From Limnanthes douglasii subsp. nivea (taxonomy: Eukaryota > Streptophyta > Magnoliopsida > Brassicales > Limnanthaceae): 64,000 nucleotides of DNA. The position numbers and the translations under genes were made by a program. Each line of letters starts with the position of its first letter. Positions within the stretch are counted from its first letter, which is position 1. The notes below the pieces were generated by a model. That model was not told the origin of the DNA. It worked only from the letters and a program-made list of their open reading frames with translations, and searched no databases. Where the stretch lies: NCBI GenBank assembly GCA_036936605.1, contig JAUPFV010000004.1, forward strand, positions 181,616,807 to 181,680,806, read 5' to 3'. Below are positions 11,537 to 22,790 of the stretch, piece by piece.

Positions 11537-12430
11537 CTACTCCCAATAAAGCTTCAAGTGTTGTATATTCCATGAATGTTGAAGCATCCTCCCCTCAAAA
11601 TCACAAAGAGGATAAGACCATGGCTTTATCCTTTCAATAACCATATAAGGCCCTTCCCAGTTCAGAGCCATTTTTCTAAGATTCCTCTCCTTTGTGTGCA
11701 AGAATACTTTTCTCAACACCATATCACCTTCTTGAAAATATTTTATCTTCACCTTCGAATCATATCTATTCCTCATAAGAGTTTGATAGTGGATTACATT
11801 CAAATAAGCTCGAACTCTCTTCTCCTCAATCAAATCTAAATTTTCCCTTCTAACTTCATCATTGAATATATCAGAATATTGATTTATTCTAAAGGATGAC
11901 ATCGTAGATTCTATGGGGCTGACTGCATCCATTCCATATGCTTAAGCAAAAGGAGTCTTCTTTGTAGCCTCTCTAGGAGTTGTCTGATAAGCCCGAAGCA
12001 CCTCTTGCAAATAATTTGGTTATTTTCCTGCTGCCCCGTCAAATTCTTCTTAAAGCCATCTAAAATTATTCCGTTTGTTACCTTCACTTTTCCATTAGCT
12101 TGAGGGTCATTATCTGTTGTAATCCTCTGATGAACTCCAAAACGACAACAAATTTTGTTCATAATAAACTTGATCACGTCCTTTGTTTTTATCCCTAATA
12201 ACGGTTCTGCATCGGCCCATTTTGTAAGATAATCCACCGCTATATATATCATCTGTCTTCCTCCAGAAGCCATCGGCAAAGGACCCACCAGATCAATCCC
12301 TCATCTATCAAATGGTACCGCCTCGGTTATAAACATAAGCGACACTGCTGGTCTGTGAATAGCGTTGGAAAATCTCTGACAAGTATCACAACTTCGAACT
12401 AAATTCTTAGCATCACTCATGACTGTAGGC
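11537..12430 (-). pseudogene. Integrase of element D
   Basis: Minus-strand reading: CDTCQRFSNAIHRPA (zinc region), GIDLVGPLPMASGGRQ with the first catalytic Asp, then VDYLTKWADAEPLLG. RITTDN with the second Asp follows but is joined directly to DPQANGKVKV, so about 40 residues of the core between them are deleted. The C-terminal part (11537-11932) is open: MDAVSPIEST, DMVLRKVFLHTKERN, LNWEGPYMVIERI, ending HSWNIQHLKLYWE. Confidence 0.8.
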
Positions 12431-12796
12431 CAATAGAACCCTGGAAGTAAAAATCATCGTGATAGAGCTTTAAAACCGCAATGAGCTAACCCTTCACCAT
12501 CATGCAATTATGATAACACCTCTTATGATTCTTGCTTGGCTAAATATCGTAATAATGGTCTGCTCAATGCCTTTTTATACAATATTCCATCTAACACTAT
12601 ATATATGAATGCTTTACCTCTTAAGTTTTGGCCAACCTCGAATCATCTGGTAATGTTCTTTGAGTAAAAAAATTAAGAATATCTGCTCGCCAATCGCCTC
12701 AGATTATTTCATCTGTAACAAAGGATTCCTCTATGCATTCACATTGATTAGATTGAGTAATAATTGAAGGATTTTCTTGTAAAAAATCGAAGGATA
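12431..12796 (-). pseudogene. Linker between RNase H and integrase, element D
   Basis: Decayed coding DNA in the right place for the segment joining the second RNase H to the zinc-binding part of integrase. Fragments such as the HDGEGLAHCGFKAL reading are visible around 12470-12510. No clean frame. Confidence 0.4.
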
Positions 12797-13378
12797 TTAT
12801 TCCTTGTAAGCGATGTTTGCTAAAGAATCAGCCACCATGTTACTCCCTCGACCGATATATCCCATAACAACATTGTCAAACAGAAGCATTAAATTCCAAA
12901 GTTCCCGAAGATATGAAATCAAACGATCCTTTCTTGCTTCGGAAAATCCAGATACCTGATTTGCTAACAACTGAGAATCCGTTTCCAAACATACTGAAAT
13001 TGCTCCACAAAGTTTTAAAAATATTAAACCTACCAAAGAAACTTTGTATTCAGCTTCACTATTTGAAGCATGAAAACCAAACTTAATAGATTGAATCATC
13101 ATCTCTCTAGTTGGAGCTATTAACTGAACCCCAGCACTGCACCCTGAAACACTAGATCTTCCATTTGTTCGAACAGTCCACCTCGAATTTACTGGTTCAT
13201 CTTCAGTACTCTCTTCCACATCCGATATACTCGAATGGAATTCAACAAAAAAAAAATCTGCCAATACTTGCGCCTTTATTGCTGTTCGAGGTGTAAATAT
13301 AATGTCATAGTCCCCCAACTCCACTGACCACTTTCTTATTCTCCTCGAAATATCAAGTCGTTGTAAAACATATTTCAA
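12797..13378 (-). pseudogene. Second RNase H of element D
   Basis: One open frame of 193 residues: RKWSVELGDYDIIFTPRTAI (tether from RNase H), then WTVRTNGRSSVSGCSAGVQL, ASNSEAEYKVSLVGL and LETDSQLLANQV, ending SNMVADSLANIAYKE. The first catalytic Asp is Asn (RTNGRSS); C has the same change. The Glu and second Asp positions remain. Confidence 0.8.
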
Positions 13379-14115
13379 AGGGAATGAAGTTGAGACTTCG
13401 ATAATATGAGATTAAAAATATGGACGCATCTTCCTAGCAGCCATCACCAGTGCTAATGCCAATTTTTCCAATTTCAAGTATCTCTTTTCTGCCGCCACTA
13501 AACTTTTACTGATGTAGTACATCGGCTTCAGAAATCCTGAATTTTCACTAATTAACACTGCACTTAGTGCAAAATCCGATACCGCAGTGTGCAAAAAGAG
13601 TTTCTCCCCCTTTCGAGGTTTTGACAAAATTTCTGGTGATGATAACAAGTTTTTAATGTTTGTGAATACTGTCTCACATTTCGATGTCCATTCAAACCTG
13701 CATGGTCCTCATAAAACTTGAAAGAAAGGAAAGCATTTGTCAGAAAATCTAGAAATAAATCGATTAAGTGCTGCTAACCGTCTTGTTAGAATTTGCACTT
13801 CTTTGATATACCGAGGTGAATTCATTGTTGTCAAGGATTTCAATTGTTCTGGGTAAGCTTCTATTCCTTTTTCACTGATGATAAAAACCCAAGAACTTCC
13901 CCGACCGAACTCCGAAGGTACATTTTTCAGGATTTAACTTTAACCTGATTGCCCTTAAATTCAAAAAAGATTCCTCTAAATCATCAAGATGCACTTCATC
14001 CTTTGAAATTTTTACCACCATGTCGTCTATATATACCTCCATATTCCTTCCGATCTGAGTAGCAAAAGCTTTATTCATCAACCTCAGATTAGTTTCGTAC
14101 ATGATAACCATTTGT
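13379..14115 (-). pseudogene. RNase H and truncated RT of element D
   Basis: RNase H reads LSSPEILSKPRKGEKLFLHT, AVSDFALSAVLISEN and YYISKSLVAAEKRYLKLEK. The RT C-terminal part (14132-13872) has MNKAFATQIGRN, MEVYIDDMVVKISKDEVHL and LKLNPEKCTFGVRSGKFLG. Homology ends about 15 residues before MNKAF; beyond it lies AT-rich unrelated DNA. The catalytic YIDD is intact, but palm and finger motifs are missing. Confidence 0.8.
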
Positions 14116-14210
14116 TTATGTAAGTAAATCAATAATTTATTTTATAATAACTTATATTACCTTATATTACTTTATGCTAAGTTATCTATATTTTATTTAT
14201 ATATGTTATT

Positions 14211-14390
14211 ATGGTTCTGGATGGACTGTTTCTGGAATTATACCCGGTATGGATGTCGTTTCACTATGAAGAAGCATTTGCGTTGGAAATTCCATTCACA
14301 CAAAAATTCGACCAATTAAACCAGATCAAGTCGATATTTAGTGTGCATGATCGAGAAACAAACTTTACTAATTTGACCAAAGATGTTTGA
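14211..14390 (+). CDS. Hypothetical 59-residue ORF or exon
   Basis: Opens MVLDGLFLELYPVWMSFHYE and closes FTNLTKDV before TGA. It is unlike the low-complexity AT-rich surroundings in having mixed codons and no internal stop, but it is short. I do not recognise it. It could be an exon remnant of a host gene broken by the nearby elements, or chance. Confidence 0.25.
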   Translation: MVLDGLFLELYPVWMSFHYEEAFALEIPFTQKFDQLNQIKSIFSVHDRETNFTNLTKDV

Positions 14391-15844
14391 TTATGTTACA
14401 ATTGTGTGAATGAGTTTCATGTGTAACTTGTTTAAGTTTCGTTTCTACGATATATTTACAACTCATTTACTTATCATTTGGATATTAATATTTCATCTAT
14501 CACTTATTTATGTATTTTTTGAATTTTGATTTTTTATCCCTCTAATATATACGTATGTATTTGTTTGAAATTGTCAATGACATGCTAAAAATTGGTATTT
14601 ACCATATGATTTGCTAAATATAGTGGATAAGTCACACTTGATGCGATACATGATAAGCATGTCGCTCACTCAACATAATGTTTTTTTAACTATGATCACG
14701 CATGATGCGCGACAACTTAAACATATTATCGCATATCCAGTACGACATTTTTGACATTTCCATATGGTCTTATGTGAGAATGCATTTTCTTTGGAGTAAA
14801 AAATCTAATTTCTTCACCATTGTTCTAAGTAAAAATTTTATTTTTAAATACGTTATCATCCAAGTAAATGGTTACAAACATGGTCTAAAAGGATAACTTA
14901 AAGATTTAGAAATTGAAACAACCATAACTTAAGAATTTAGAAATTGAAACAACGATAATTTAGAAATTTAAAATTTGAAATTAACGACCATCTTATTAAA
15001 ATTGGAAGAGAACAATTATTAGATCCACATATCATCACCGACATAATCATAAAAAACGTTTATTAAAAACCATGAGCTGTTATTAAAAAATTATAAGCTT
15101 GATGATTCCCACCAAAAATTTAATCGTCGAGTCATTATAATTCCATACGAATAAGTATTGAGAAGCATGTGCCCATCACTTCAACAATGACATCAAATAT
15201 AAAATAAAAAGTTCATATATCCTTATGGTTAGTGGAGAATAATCATTTGACTAGGTTTTTCATCAAATTGAGATTCTTTCGTTTGTTATTCATGTCAAGT
15301 ACATGTCATTGCTTATCTATCATGACAATTCCATTTCACTGCTCTCATTTTTTCCTTCTCAATTTGGTAGTCAATTGAGCCTCGTACATAGCTTCCTCTC
15401 TTTTAGTTTTCATTTAATCATGGACCTATTTCATTTGTTCATCATTTAACTTTCAGTGGTTTTGTACTTAAACAATTGAAACACAGTTTGGCTTCCGTCG
15501 TTGCAAGATTAAGAATCAAGTGTTCTCATTGAGTACTTTAATAATTCTACATAACTTTTACTTCATTTAGATACTGTCAAAGTTTTAGTGGCTTGACATG
15601 ATCCTTACCATAAAGATAGTACAACTGATAAATCCTTACCTCCAAATAATGTTTATCTCATTCGGCTCGATATGTTTTTTCTACTAAACGGTGATTTTTT
15701 CAAATATTTATCTTTGATAGAAGTCCACATATACATCTTTATTTTTTAGGATTGAGTTTTAAGGTTGAGTTTTTAATAGAGTGAAACGTCTATTTATTGA
15801 GTCTTAGCCATTGAGAGCATAAGTTAAATAAACCTATTTAAAAG

Positions 15845-16190
15845 CTGACACATGTAAGTTATGAATACTATAATAGGCTTACCCGATCAGTTTGGGACAC
15901 CGATTGGATAAGACTAAAGCAATTGCCAAGATATGTCAGGATAAACCCACATGATGAGTATAAGTACAATATCATGATAATTAAGGATAAAACAATCCAA
16001 ATAGACTTATTAATATTCGATACGTGTAAGTTGTGGATACTGTAATTTATGAAAACCAATCAGTTGAGAACACATATTGGGTAAGGATTGCACAACCCCC
16101 GAGTCATGTTATATTAAACCCATATGATTATTTTAAGTTCAATATTACTATAAATATCACGATAATTAAATAATATATTTAGATCACTAA
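15845..16190. repeat. Two-copy tandem repeat, about 173 bp
   Basis: gacacatgtaagttatgaat at 15845 recurs as gatacgtgtaagttgtggat at 16018. Matching words follow in order (accgattggataag / cacatattgggtaag; aaacccacatgat / aaacccatatgat; tatcatgataattaa / tatcacgataattaa). The copies are strongly diverged. Confidence 0.55.
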
Positions 16191-16384
16191 AATTAATGAC
16201 TACATTTGAATAGTAAAAGAATAATAATAAAATTCATAACACCATAATAATAAGTTAACATAAGATACAATGAGAGTAATAAAAATAAAAACGAACATAA
16301 AAAGATTATCGAATTCGTACATAACAAGATCATCAAAGTTAAGAAGAGAGTGTTAAAAAATATTCATGGTAAAATCAATCCCTG

Positions 16385-16915
16385 AATCGATTGAGATTCA
16401 CAACACAGAAGCACTCTAGTAAACATTCACAACTCTCATCCATAGTCACGCCAACAACCGTATTTTTCATCTCGAGTATCTGATTCGATAACTCATCTGG
16501 CTTTGCATGATAAGTACTTGGAGTGGGGTTCACTCCAACATATGTATCATTATCAATGCATTATGGATTGATCAATGCATAACATAAGTTGGACCTTACC
16601 TAAATAGAGTACAACACCTTTGTACCATCACAACCGGGCTGGTATGCAGTGCCATGTATCTCCGGGTCAAGAATATGGTTCTGAATACAATCCAAATAAA
16701 TGTATCCCACTTATAGTTAGTGTTGGCATGTCTAAATTTACCTCTACCTACCAAAGCAAGTTTTAATATCTCATGTATCTATTGTTATCGAGAGACATAG
16801 AGAGGATAATAAGTTTCAATGGTGTCTTAAGACTTTAATCTAGAATCCATCCAAGTAATCTCACGGAAAGGCCTAGCATCAAGTAAATAACCATATGAAT
16901 ACAACCTATTAAAAA
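16385..16915 (-). pseudogene. Gene remnant left of element B
   Basis: The minus strand shows short coding-like runs: YLLDARPFREITWMDSRLK, then HGTAYQPGCDGTKVLYSI, then YVGVNPTPSTYHAKPDELSN, ending MKNTVVGVTMDES. A donor-like ggtaagg follows the KVLYSI run. The family is not recognised. It may be continuous with the remnant at 30039-30470 before B inserted. Low certainty. Confidence 0.3.
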
Positions 16916-17505
16916 TGTTAGGATAAATTCAAATCACGTTAAATTCAAATCACAAAAATGGATTAGAAAAGAGAAGATATTGTTATTCTAGGGTTTTACC
17001 CTATTTATACTCATTTCCTATTGGTGGGCGGTTACTATCAACCGTTTCTGCCACTTAACACTAATTAAAAATATTACTATTTTCCACCTGACATCATAAA
17101 GCCTATATTTTATGGCCTTATTCAATAGTGGTTTGACTAAGGTAAATAATATAACGTATTAAGACTGCTTGTTTGCTTTTAGAACGAGCTCGTTTTGAAA
17201 TCACGAGCGATACTTCTTCTTAGGTGAGGTCAGTTTGCCCCAATTACTTGCTCGGTTAATCACTGCTTCCTTTTTCCCTTGCTCAGCATCTTCATTAAAT
17301 CAGAGGGGCGCGCCAACTTGAGCTGATTCTTCTTTATTTCTCGTGCTCGGATTGCTGGAGTGCTCGTCTGCCTTAACCTTTATCTTATTTTTTCATAGCT
17401 CTATTCATTGTCTTTGATTTACTATCTTGTTTGGTTTTATTCATTACACTTATCTGCTCGACTCAGTTTGAGGGCTGGTCTCCCCGGAGAATACCCCCTC
17501 ATCGA
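16916..17505 (-). repeat. 3' LTR of element B (left copy)
   Basis: Shares cacaaaaatggat...agaaaagagaagatat and the rest in order with 29452-30038, ending ggagaatacccc(c/g)tcatc. Its first 35 bases differ more from the right copy than the rest does. Confidence 0.85.
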
Positions 17506-17522
17506 GGCACCCCCTAGTTTAT
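17506..17522 (-). other. Polypurine tract of element B
   Basis: The plus strand reads ggcaccccctagttta next to the LTR; the minus strand is therefore AACTAGGGGGTGCC immediately before the 3' LTR. This is the right place and composition for the plus-strand primer. Confidence 0.6.
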
Positions 17523-18116
17523 ACATTTATCTTTTTGAAAGATAAATCGATAAAGTATATGAGCATATGAGTTACTGTTGCCCTAGCGACTCTTGCTGAA
17601 TTTGCTGTTATTGGTGCATCAAATGAATAACACGTGTGCTGATCAGTATAAGCCTTTGCAAGTGGCAGTTATGACAGCTGTTTGTTGGAAAGCGCGTTTG
17701 GCGTTTGAGATTTGAAAAAAGCACGCTTGTGGTGCTGACGTTTCATCCATCCTATCATATTTGTTTTATTATTAATTTAACAAATCAGTGTTTGTTTTTT
17801 TTCTTCCATAAGCACTTTTCCTCCTTCATTATTTACCATATCACAAATTGTTCTAGATAGAGGAAGACCAAATTTCCTCGAAGAGCTATAGTAACTTTTC
17901 TGCACACTCAACACAAGTATGCGTTCTTCATCTTTTTTCGTTTGTTAACGATTAATATATAATTTGTTTGGGGAAACCTTAGGTTCTGGTTTAGTGGTTG
18001 GTTGGTGGTAGAACGATAATGTGTCGTACGGGGCGTGATTCCAAGAGCCCTCCCTTTCTGGTATAACTGTGCTTATTCATAGTGTTGGCTCATTTCAGTC
18101 TCCAAATATAAAGAAA
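17523..18116. other. Leader upstream of the aORF, element B
   Basis: About 600 bases between polypurine tract and aORF start, without an ORF. Presumably contains the aORF promoter and 5' UTR; I cannot point to one TATA box with confidence. Confidence 0.4.
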
Positions 18117-20705
18117 TGGCACCCAAAAAGGCGATGAAGAAGAAAGGGGAGAAATCTCCTAGTCCTGAGTTTGAAGATCCTATTTTCTTAGAAACCTACT
18201 TCGCCCGAATTGCACCTAACTGTAGGCATATAGATGACTTGTGACAGGCCAGTTTTAGAGAGAAGTATGGGATACCAGAAGATGTGACGATTAGGATCCC
18301 CGCGGCCGGAGAGCATCCCCATTAGGCTGGTGAAAATGAGACCTGCCAATTTACGGCTGTTTTCGAATGGGGGTTATGCCTCCATTTGCCTATATTAATC
18401 CGAGATTTCTTTAGCGCAATAGTTATCTGTCCCACCCAATTTTCTGCCAATGGATGGAGAATAATTCTGAACTTAGTGTTGAGCTCCCGTCTTCTAAGGA
18501 TTAAGTTATGCTTGACAGACCAACTGTTGGTTGTAGATGTGACTAAGTTGGTGAACTCACCTTTTTATAAACCCAGTTGAATGGGATAAGGAATTTTGTC
18601 GAGTTGCCCCAGTCGGATAAGAATTGGAAGAATTCATTCATGTTTGTGTCCGACAACTGAGAACACGAACAACCAACATACAATCTTCAATTAGAAAAAT
18701 GGTGGAAAGTGAAGTGTAAGCGTCAACAGTCGAAATTTCTCAACTATTTGTAAATACATTATACTAACGGTGTGGGGTTTTCATGCAGGTGAAGTCTCCT
18801 ATCAGGAGTTATGGAAAGAAGGGTTGAACGGAGGCTACAAGAATCTCTTGATCTAGGTAGGAAATCTTGTTAGATCTACGTGGTTGTATGAGCCTGCCGT
18901 TCTATTCACGGTAGTGAATCATTTGAGGTTTCGTTGGTAACCGATACTTGAGTTGACCATTACGAAAGACGGGAATGTGAAAATGGCTGACAGTGCTGGT
19001 GCTGATGTAGAGCGCATTCGAGCACTGATGGAGAAAAGATATGCTGAAAATAACAGGGTAGAGATTCGGCTGGCAGTCCCACACACCGGTTGAGAAACAC
19101 AACCCGAGGGTTATTCATCGGTACCGTGCCAACCTGAGGGACCAGGTAGAACGCTCGTTGGTCAAGGAGCAAGAGAGCTGCATCAGTGCGTGAATGATGC
19201 TAATGGGGTACAAATTAATGTTGATGGGGATCGATTGCAATGCGAGCGCAGTGACGATTACGATTCAGACTCAACGAGGTTAATAAAGCCATGGTAGAAA
19301 AAGCAAAAACTGGTTCTGTATGTGATGCCTCTGGCAACCAGGAAGCTGCAACTGAGAGATGATGAGAGTGATAATGCAGGTGTTCCAGTTGGTGTGATGT
19401 CTGAACCGCCTGCTCCACATCCACTGGATGAAGATTAAGGGAAGACTTCCAAGGCAGGTGTAAGTGGTGTTGCTGAATAGATCGATTTGGTAGAAGATAG
19501 CGAGGAGGATGGGGAGGAACCCAAAAAAGTAGTACAAAAAAATCATTGATAAGATGACAACCTGGGTGATAACGTCCAACTTTCCCCCTTCTTCACAAGT
19601 GCAAGGGAAGAGCTTGCCACCGACTATTTTCAATATAGTGAAACCCAAGCGGGCTGTGTGGGGGGGGGGGGGAAGAAGAAGGCTGAGACCAGCCACAAAG
19701 AAGTAGCCATTGACGAGCTACTCCCCAAGAAGATCATTATGCCATGCCCCTCGAAATTGATGTTCGAGCATTTGACACGTATCCCCGAATGATCATACTA
19801 TGATGAGATGTCCATGAGTGACATACTTTAGAGCCAGGCCGAGCTTGCTATTGAGGTGAAGGTTATTGACTAATTATTGTCAAAGTTTATTTATGACTAT
19901 ATGTATACTAAGTATATGTTTTTCTATAGTTGCATCACAAATATGTTATTTTTCCATATCATTAAATGTCGCCGGCTGACCTAGATACAATAGAAAACTG
20001 GAGACCCGAGCTCATGTTATTTGGCTCAGCGAGATCAACAGAAGTAGAGGCCAGGCGATTGAGACGTGCTTATGGGTCTGCCTAGACGACTAAGGATAAA
20101 GCTATAGAGGCACATGAGAAACTGAAATCCATAATGTCAACTTTGCAGGTGGCTTTAGCTTGTAACGACGAAAAATGCAAGATACTTTCAAATAACCATG
20201 CTGCTCTATCGTCGCAGAATAATACTTTGGTCCATAGGAATGAAGGTTTGATCGAGCAGAGCTCAGACTTGATGGACAGAAGCATGTCGCAAGCTAAGTT
20301 AGTAGAGGAGCAAGCTGCTCGGCTGGCTGCAATGATTGTTGAGAAGAGGGAGCATGAGACAAAGATGGAGAATATGCAGAAAGCGTTTGACCTTAAAAGG
20401 CAGGAATGTGAACATCGGTTGAAGGTCGTGTTAGATGAGCTTGAGTTCAGATGATGAATATTGCTATGAATATGATAGCAAGAGAGACGAAGGTAGCGGT
20501 TGCAGAGCTGTGCTTATTAAATCCAGGGATAAAGATTGGGTCCTTGGAATGTCTAGCATGCAAGAGACCTCCACCTATACCGGCCCAACCATTGGTTGAA
20601 ACAAGCATAGTTAAAGATATCACCCCTCCTGCTTCTGCTGAAAAAAATATCTTGATCCCGACCATTACAGGTGGATGTTGCAGGTGCTGGGGTCCAGACT
20701 ACTGA
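18117..20705 (+). pseudogene. aORF of element B
   Basis: Starts MAPKKAMKKKGEKSPSPEF at 18117; A' has the near-identical MAPKKTMKKK. The domain FEWGLCLHLPILIRDFFSAI then VICPTQFSANGWRIILNL (18360-18480) resembles the Transposase_28 (putative gypsy-type) family. An acceptor-like catgcag near 18787 opens the next part (TVVNHLRFRW ... MADSAGADVERIRALMEKRY), followed by an acidic linker. After a second likely intron (19860-19960), a coiled coil runs to 20454, and a frameshifted tail (20451-20705) contains ELCLLNPGIKIG, matching the NPDMDFG tail of A. Many stops. Confidence 0.75.
19660..19672 (+). repeat. Homopolymer run of 13 G
   Basis: Thirteen consecutive G inside the acidic linker of the aORF. 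It is slippage-prone and may have caused a frameshift; it is also a likely sequencing-error site. Confidence 0.8.
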
Positions 20706-20967
20706 TCCCACCCTTTACTTAGTCGAATTTTCGAGCTTCCCCCTTCTTTGTACCTTTAAACTTTGTAACTGATTGTACTCTATCTTTTTGTTGTTTGTGA
20801 AACGTCTAAACTGGTGTGTAATATTTTGGTGCAAGGTCTTATTTTATTGGGCATCGCAAAACTTATCTTGTTTATAAATTTATATGTTGAATCAATGTTC
20901 AATTCCTTGGATATTTTGATTCTTGTATGAGTAGCAGATATGTTTATTACTTAACATCATTTTTGAG
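20706..20967. other. aORF 3' flank, element B
   Basis: AT-rich non-coding DNA after the aORF. No gene seen; probably 3' UTR. Confidence 0.4.
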
Positions 20968-21300
20968 TGAGATCCTTACAAGTTCGAGCTCAACCGGGCT
21001 CATTGCGTAGCTTAGGACTTTGTCCTTCTAGCTTATTCGTGGCGAGGCCAAGTAGGCCCTATTGCGTAGTCTGCTATATACCTGGTATAACGTATGAGGC
21101 TCAGTATGACCTTTACGTAGCCCGTAGGCGTGGCCAATTAGCCCGTTCGTTTTTATAGACCCATGGTCTGGACTCAGTATGGTCATTTGCGTAGCCGTAG
21201 GCGTGGTCAGTGAACCATTCGCTAATTATAAGGATGGAGACTAAAATAAACATATTTGTGGCGAAAGTATAAATTTATTTAAGCAGTAAAGTAGTACTGG

Positions 21301-21350
21301 TGCCTCATTAAAAAACCTTCCCGCGCCATCAGGAAGGAAAAAAAGAGTGC
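21301..21350 (-). promoter_or_regulatory. Conserved pol 3' block, element B copy 1
   Basis: tgcctcattaaaaaacc, ttcccgcgccatcaggaagg, aaaaaaagagtgc. On the minus strand it is followed within about 30 bases by AAATAAATT, a plausible poly(A) signal. Part of the 379-bp duplication. Confidence 0.55.
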
Positions 21351-21679
21351 ACCGGGAGTGATTACATAGATTGACGATATAATTTTAAGTGGTTTACATT
21401 TCGTTGGTGCTTTAGGGAGTAGCCCTCTTTGTCTGCCAAGCGGTATGCTCCACTATGCCCTATACAAGGTATGAGGCTTAATATGGCCTTTACGTAGCCT
21501 GTAGGCGTGGCCAATTAGCCCGATCGTATTTATAAATCCATGGTCTGGACTCAATATGGTCCTTTGTTTAGCCCGTAGTCATGGTCAGTGAGCCATTCGC
21601 TAATTGTAAGGATGGAGATGGTAATAAACATATTTATGGTGAAAGCATAAATTTCATTTAAGAAGTAAAGTAGTACTGG

Positions 21680-21730
21680 TGCGTCATTAAAAAACCTTTC
21701 CACGCCATCAGGAAGGAAAAAAAGAGTGCA
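21680..21730 (-). promoter_or_regulatory. Conserved pol 3' block, element B copy 2
   Basis: tgcgtcattaaaaaacc, tttccacgccatcaggaagg, aaaaaaagagtgca. This is the copy next to the pol stop; the poly(A)-like word beyond it is AATGAAAT on the minus strand. Confidence 0.55.
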
Positions 21731-21779
21731 CCATGAGTGATTACATAGATTGACGATATAATTTTAAGTTGTTTACATT

Positions 21780-22790
21780 TCATGGGTGCTTTAGGGTGTA
21801 TCCCTCTGTGTCTGCCAAGCGATATGCTCCACTAAGCCCCACAGAGATAACTGTGTAAGGGCTTTCCCAATTGGGGCCTACTTTGCGTGCTACTCGGTCG
21901 CCGAACCCTTGAAATGTTTTCTTTATTACCAAATCTCCAACCTTGAAGCTGTGCGGCTTTAGTCGAGCATTAAATCTTCCCCTCATCAAACTTCGATAAT
22001 GCTCTTCTCGGACTCCTGCTTGGTCACGTCGCTCTTCTAATAGGTCTACGCTCACTACTCTAGCCACCAAGTTATTGTCTTCCTCATAATTGTTGATGCG
22101 ATGGCTCGGTATAATTGTTTATGTTGGTACGACTGCCTCACTACCATAGATAAGGAGAACAAAGTGTCCCTTGTTATGGACTAAGGGGTGGTTTGGTAGG
22201 CCCAAAGTACTTCACTTAACTTGTCTGGTCATTTATTTTTGGTGCCACCAAGTTTTTTATATCCCTTCTAAGATGGTTCTATTGCTGACTTCCACCTGTC
22301 CGTTTTCCTGGGGGTAATATGGTGTGGAGAAATGCTGCTCAATATTATATCATTTTGCAGAAGGTGGTGACCACATAATTTTGGAACTGGGGACCGTTAT
22401 CTGTCATCAAGACACGTGGAATGTTGTATCGAGCGAAAATGTAAATATAAAGGAAGTCACATACCACTTGTGCGCACGTTCGATATAGTGCTTTAGCCTC
22501 AACCCACTTGGAAAAGTAGTCGAAAACAACAATTAGAAATTATCTTTTTCCCGTGGCTATCGGTAGTGGGACAACTAGATCAATGCCCCACTTATCAAAG
22601 GGGGATGGAACTGGCACAGCCTGTATTGGTTCACTAGGTATATGCCTGAAATTAGCAAATTGTTTGCACTGATCACACTGTTGAACTAAGACTTCAGTAT
22701 CTACTGCCAGCTCAAGCCAGTAATATCCATCCAGCAAGAATCTGCGAATTAAGCTACACAAACCGTAATGGGCGCCTGCCTCTCCCGTAT
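21780..22790 (-). pseudogene. Integrase of element B
   Basis: Minus-strand reading: LLDGYYWLELAVDTEVLVQQ, CDQCKQFANFRHIP, FDKWGIDLVVPLPIATGKR with the first Asp, then FDYFSKWVEAKAL. The second Asp is in RVLMTDNGPQF. The C-terminal part (22070-21780) is open and reads VARVVSVDLLEERRDQAG, LKPHSFKVGDLVIKKTFQGF, GPNWESPYTVISVG. Stops follow GKR and lie in the Glu region. The core is closer to complete than in A or D. Confidence 0.8.

Larger units (their letters stand above)
8467..14115 (-). mobile_element. Element D: Tat-like Ty3/gypsy remnant
   Basis: The plus-strand aORF (8820-11064) faces a minus-strand pol that runs integrase, second RNase H, RNase H, then RT. It stops abruptly inside RT at about 14105-14115. 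The 5' part of pol, gag and both LTRs are absent. Element A's LTR abuts the aORF leader, so A may have inserted there or a deletion joined them. Confidence 0.8.
14116..16384. other. AT-rich DNA between elements D and B
   Basis: Outside recognisable elements. It contains a 59-codon ORF at 14211-14390, short repeats of a gatttagaaattgaaacaac unit at 14895-14960 and a two-copy 173-bp repeat at 15845-16190. I see no complete gene. Confidence 0.5.
20968..21838. repeat. GCGTAGCC repeat spacer with a 379-bp tandem duplication, element B
   Basis: Short units of the form cagtatg-acctttacgtagc then ccgtaggcgtgg-ca-t-a-cc-ttcg recur at about 21090, 21175, 21478 and 21552. A larger unit of 379 bp is duplicated: tgcctcattaaaaaacc at 21301 recurs as tgcgtcattaaaaaacc at 21680, with matching flanks from about 21085 and 21462. 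The duplicated unit includes the conserved pol 3' block and the last codons of integrase. Confidence 0.8.

Noticed and set aside
18902..19696. Minus-strand ORFs of 60-138 residues within the aORF of B
   Set aside because: The plus strand has the family-conserved reading (RIRALMEKRY, coiled coil); minus frames have no motif and include the poly-G run.
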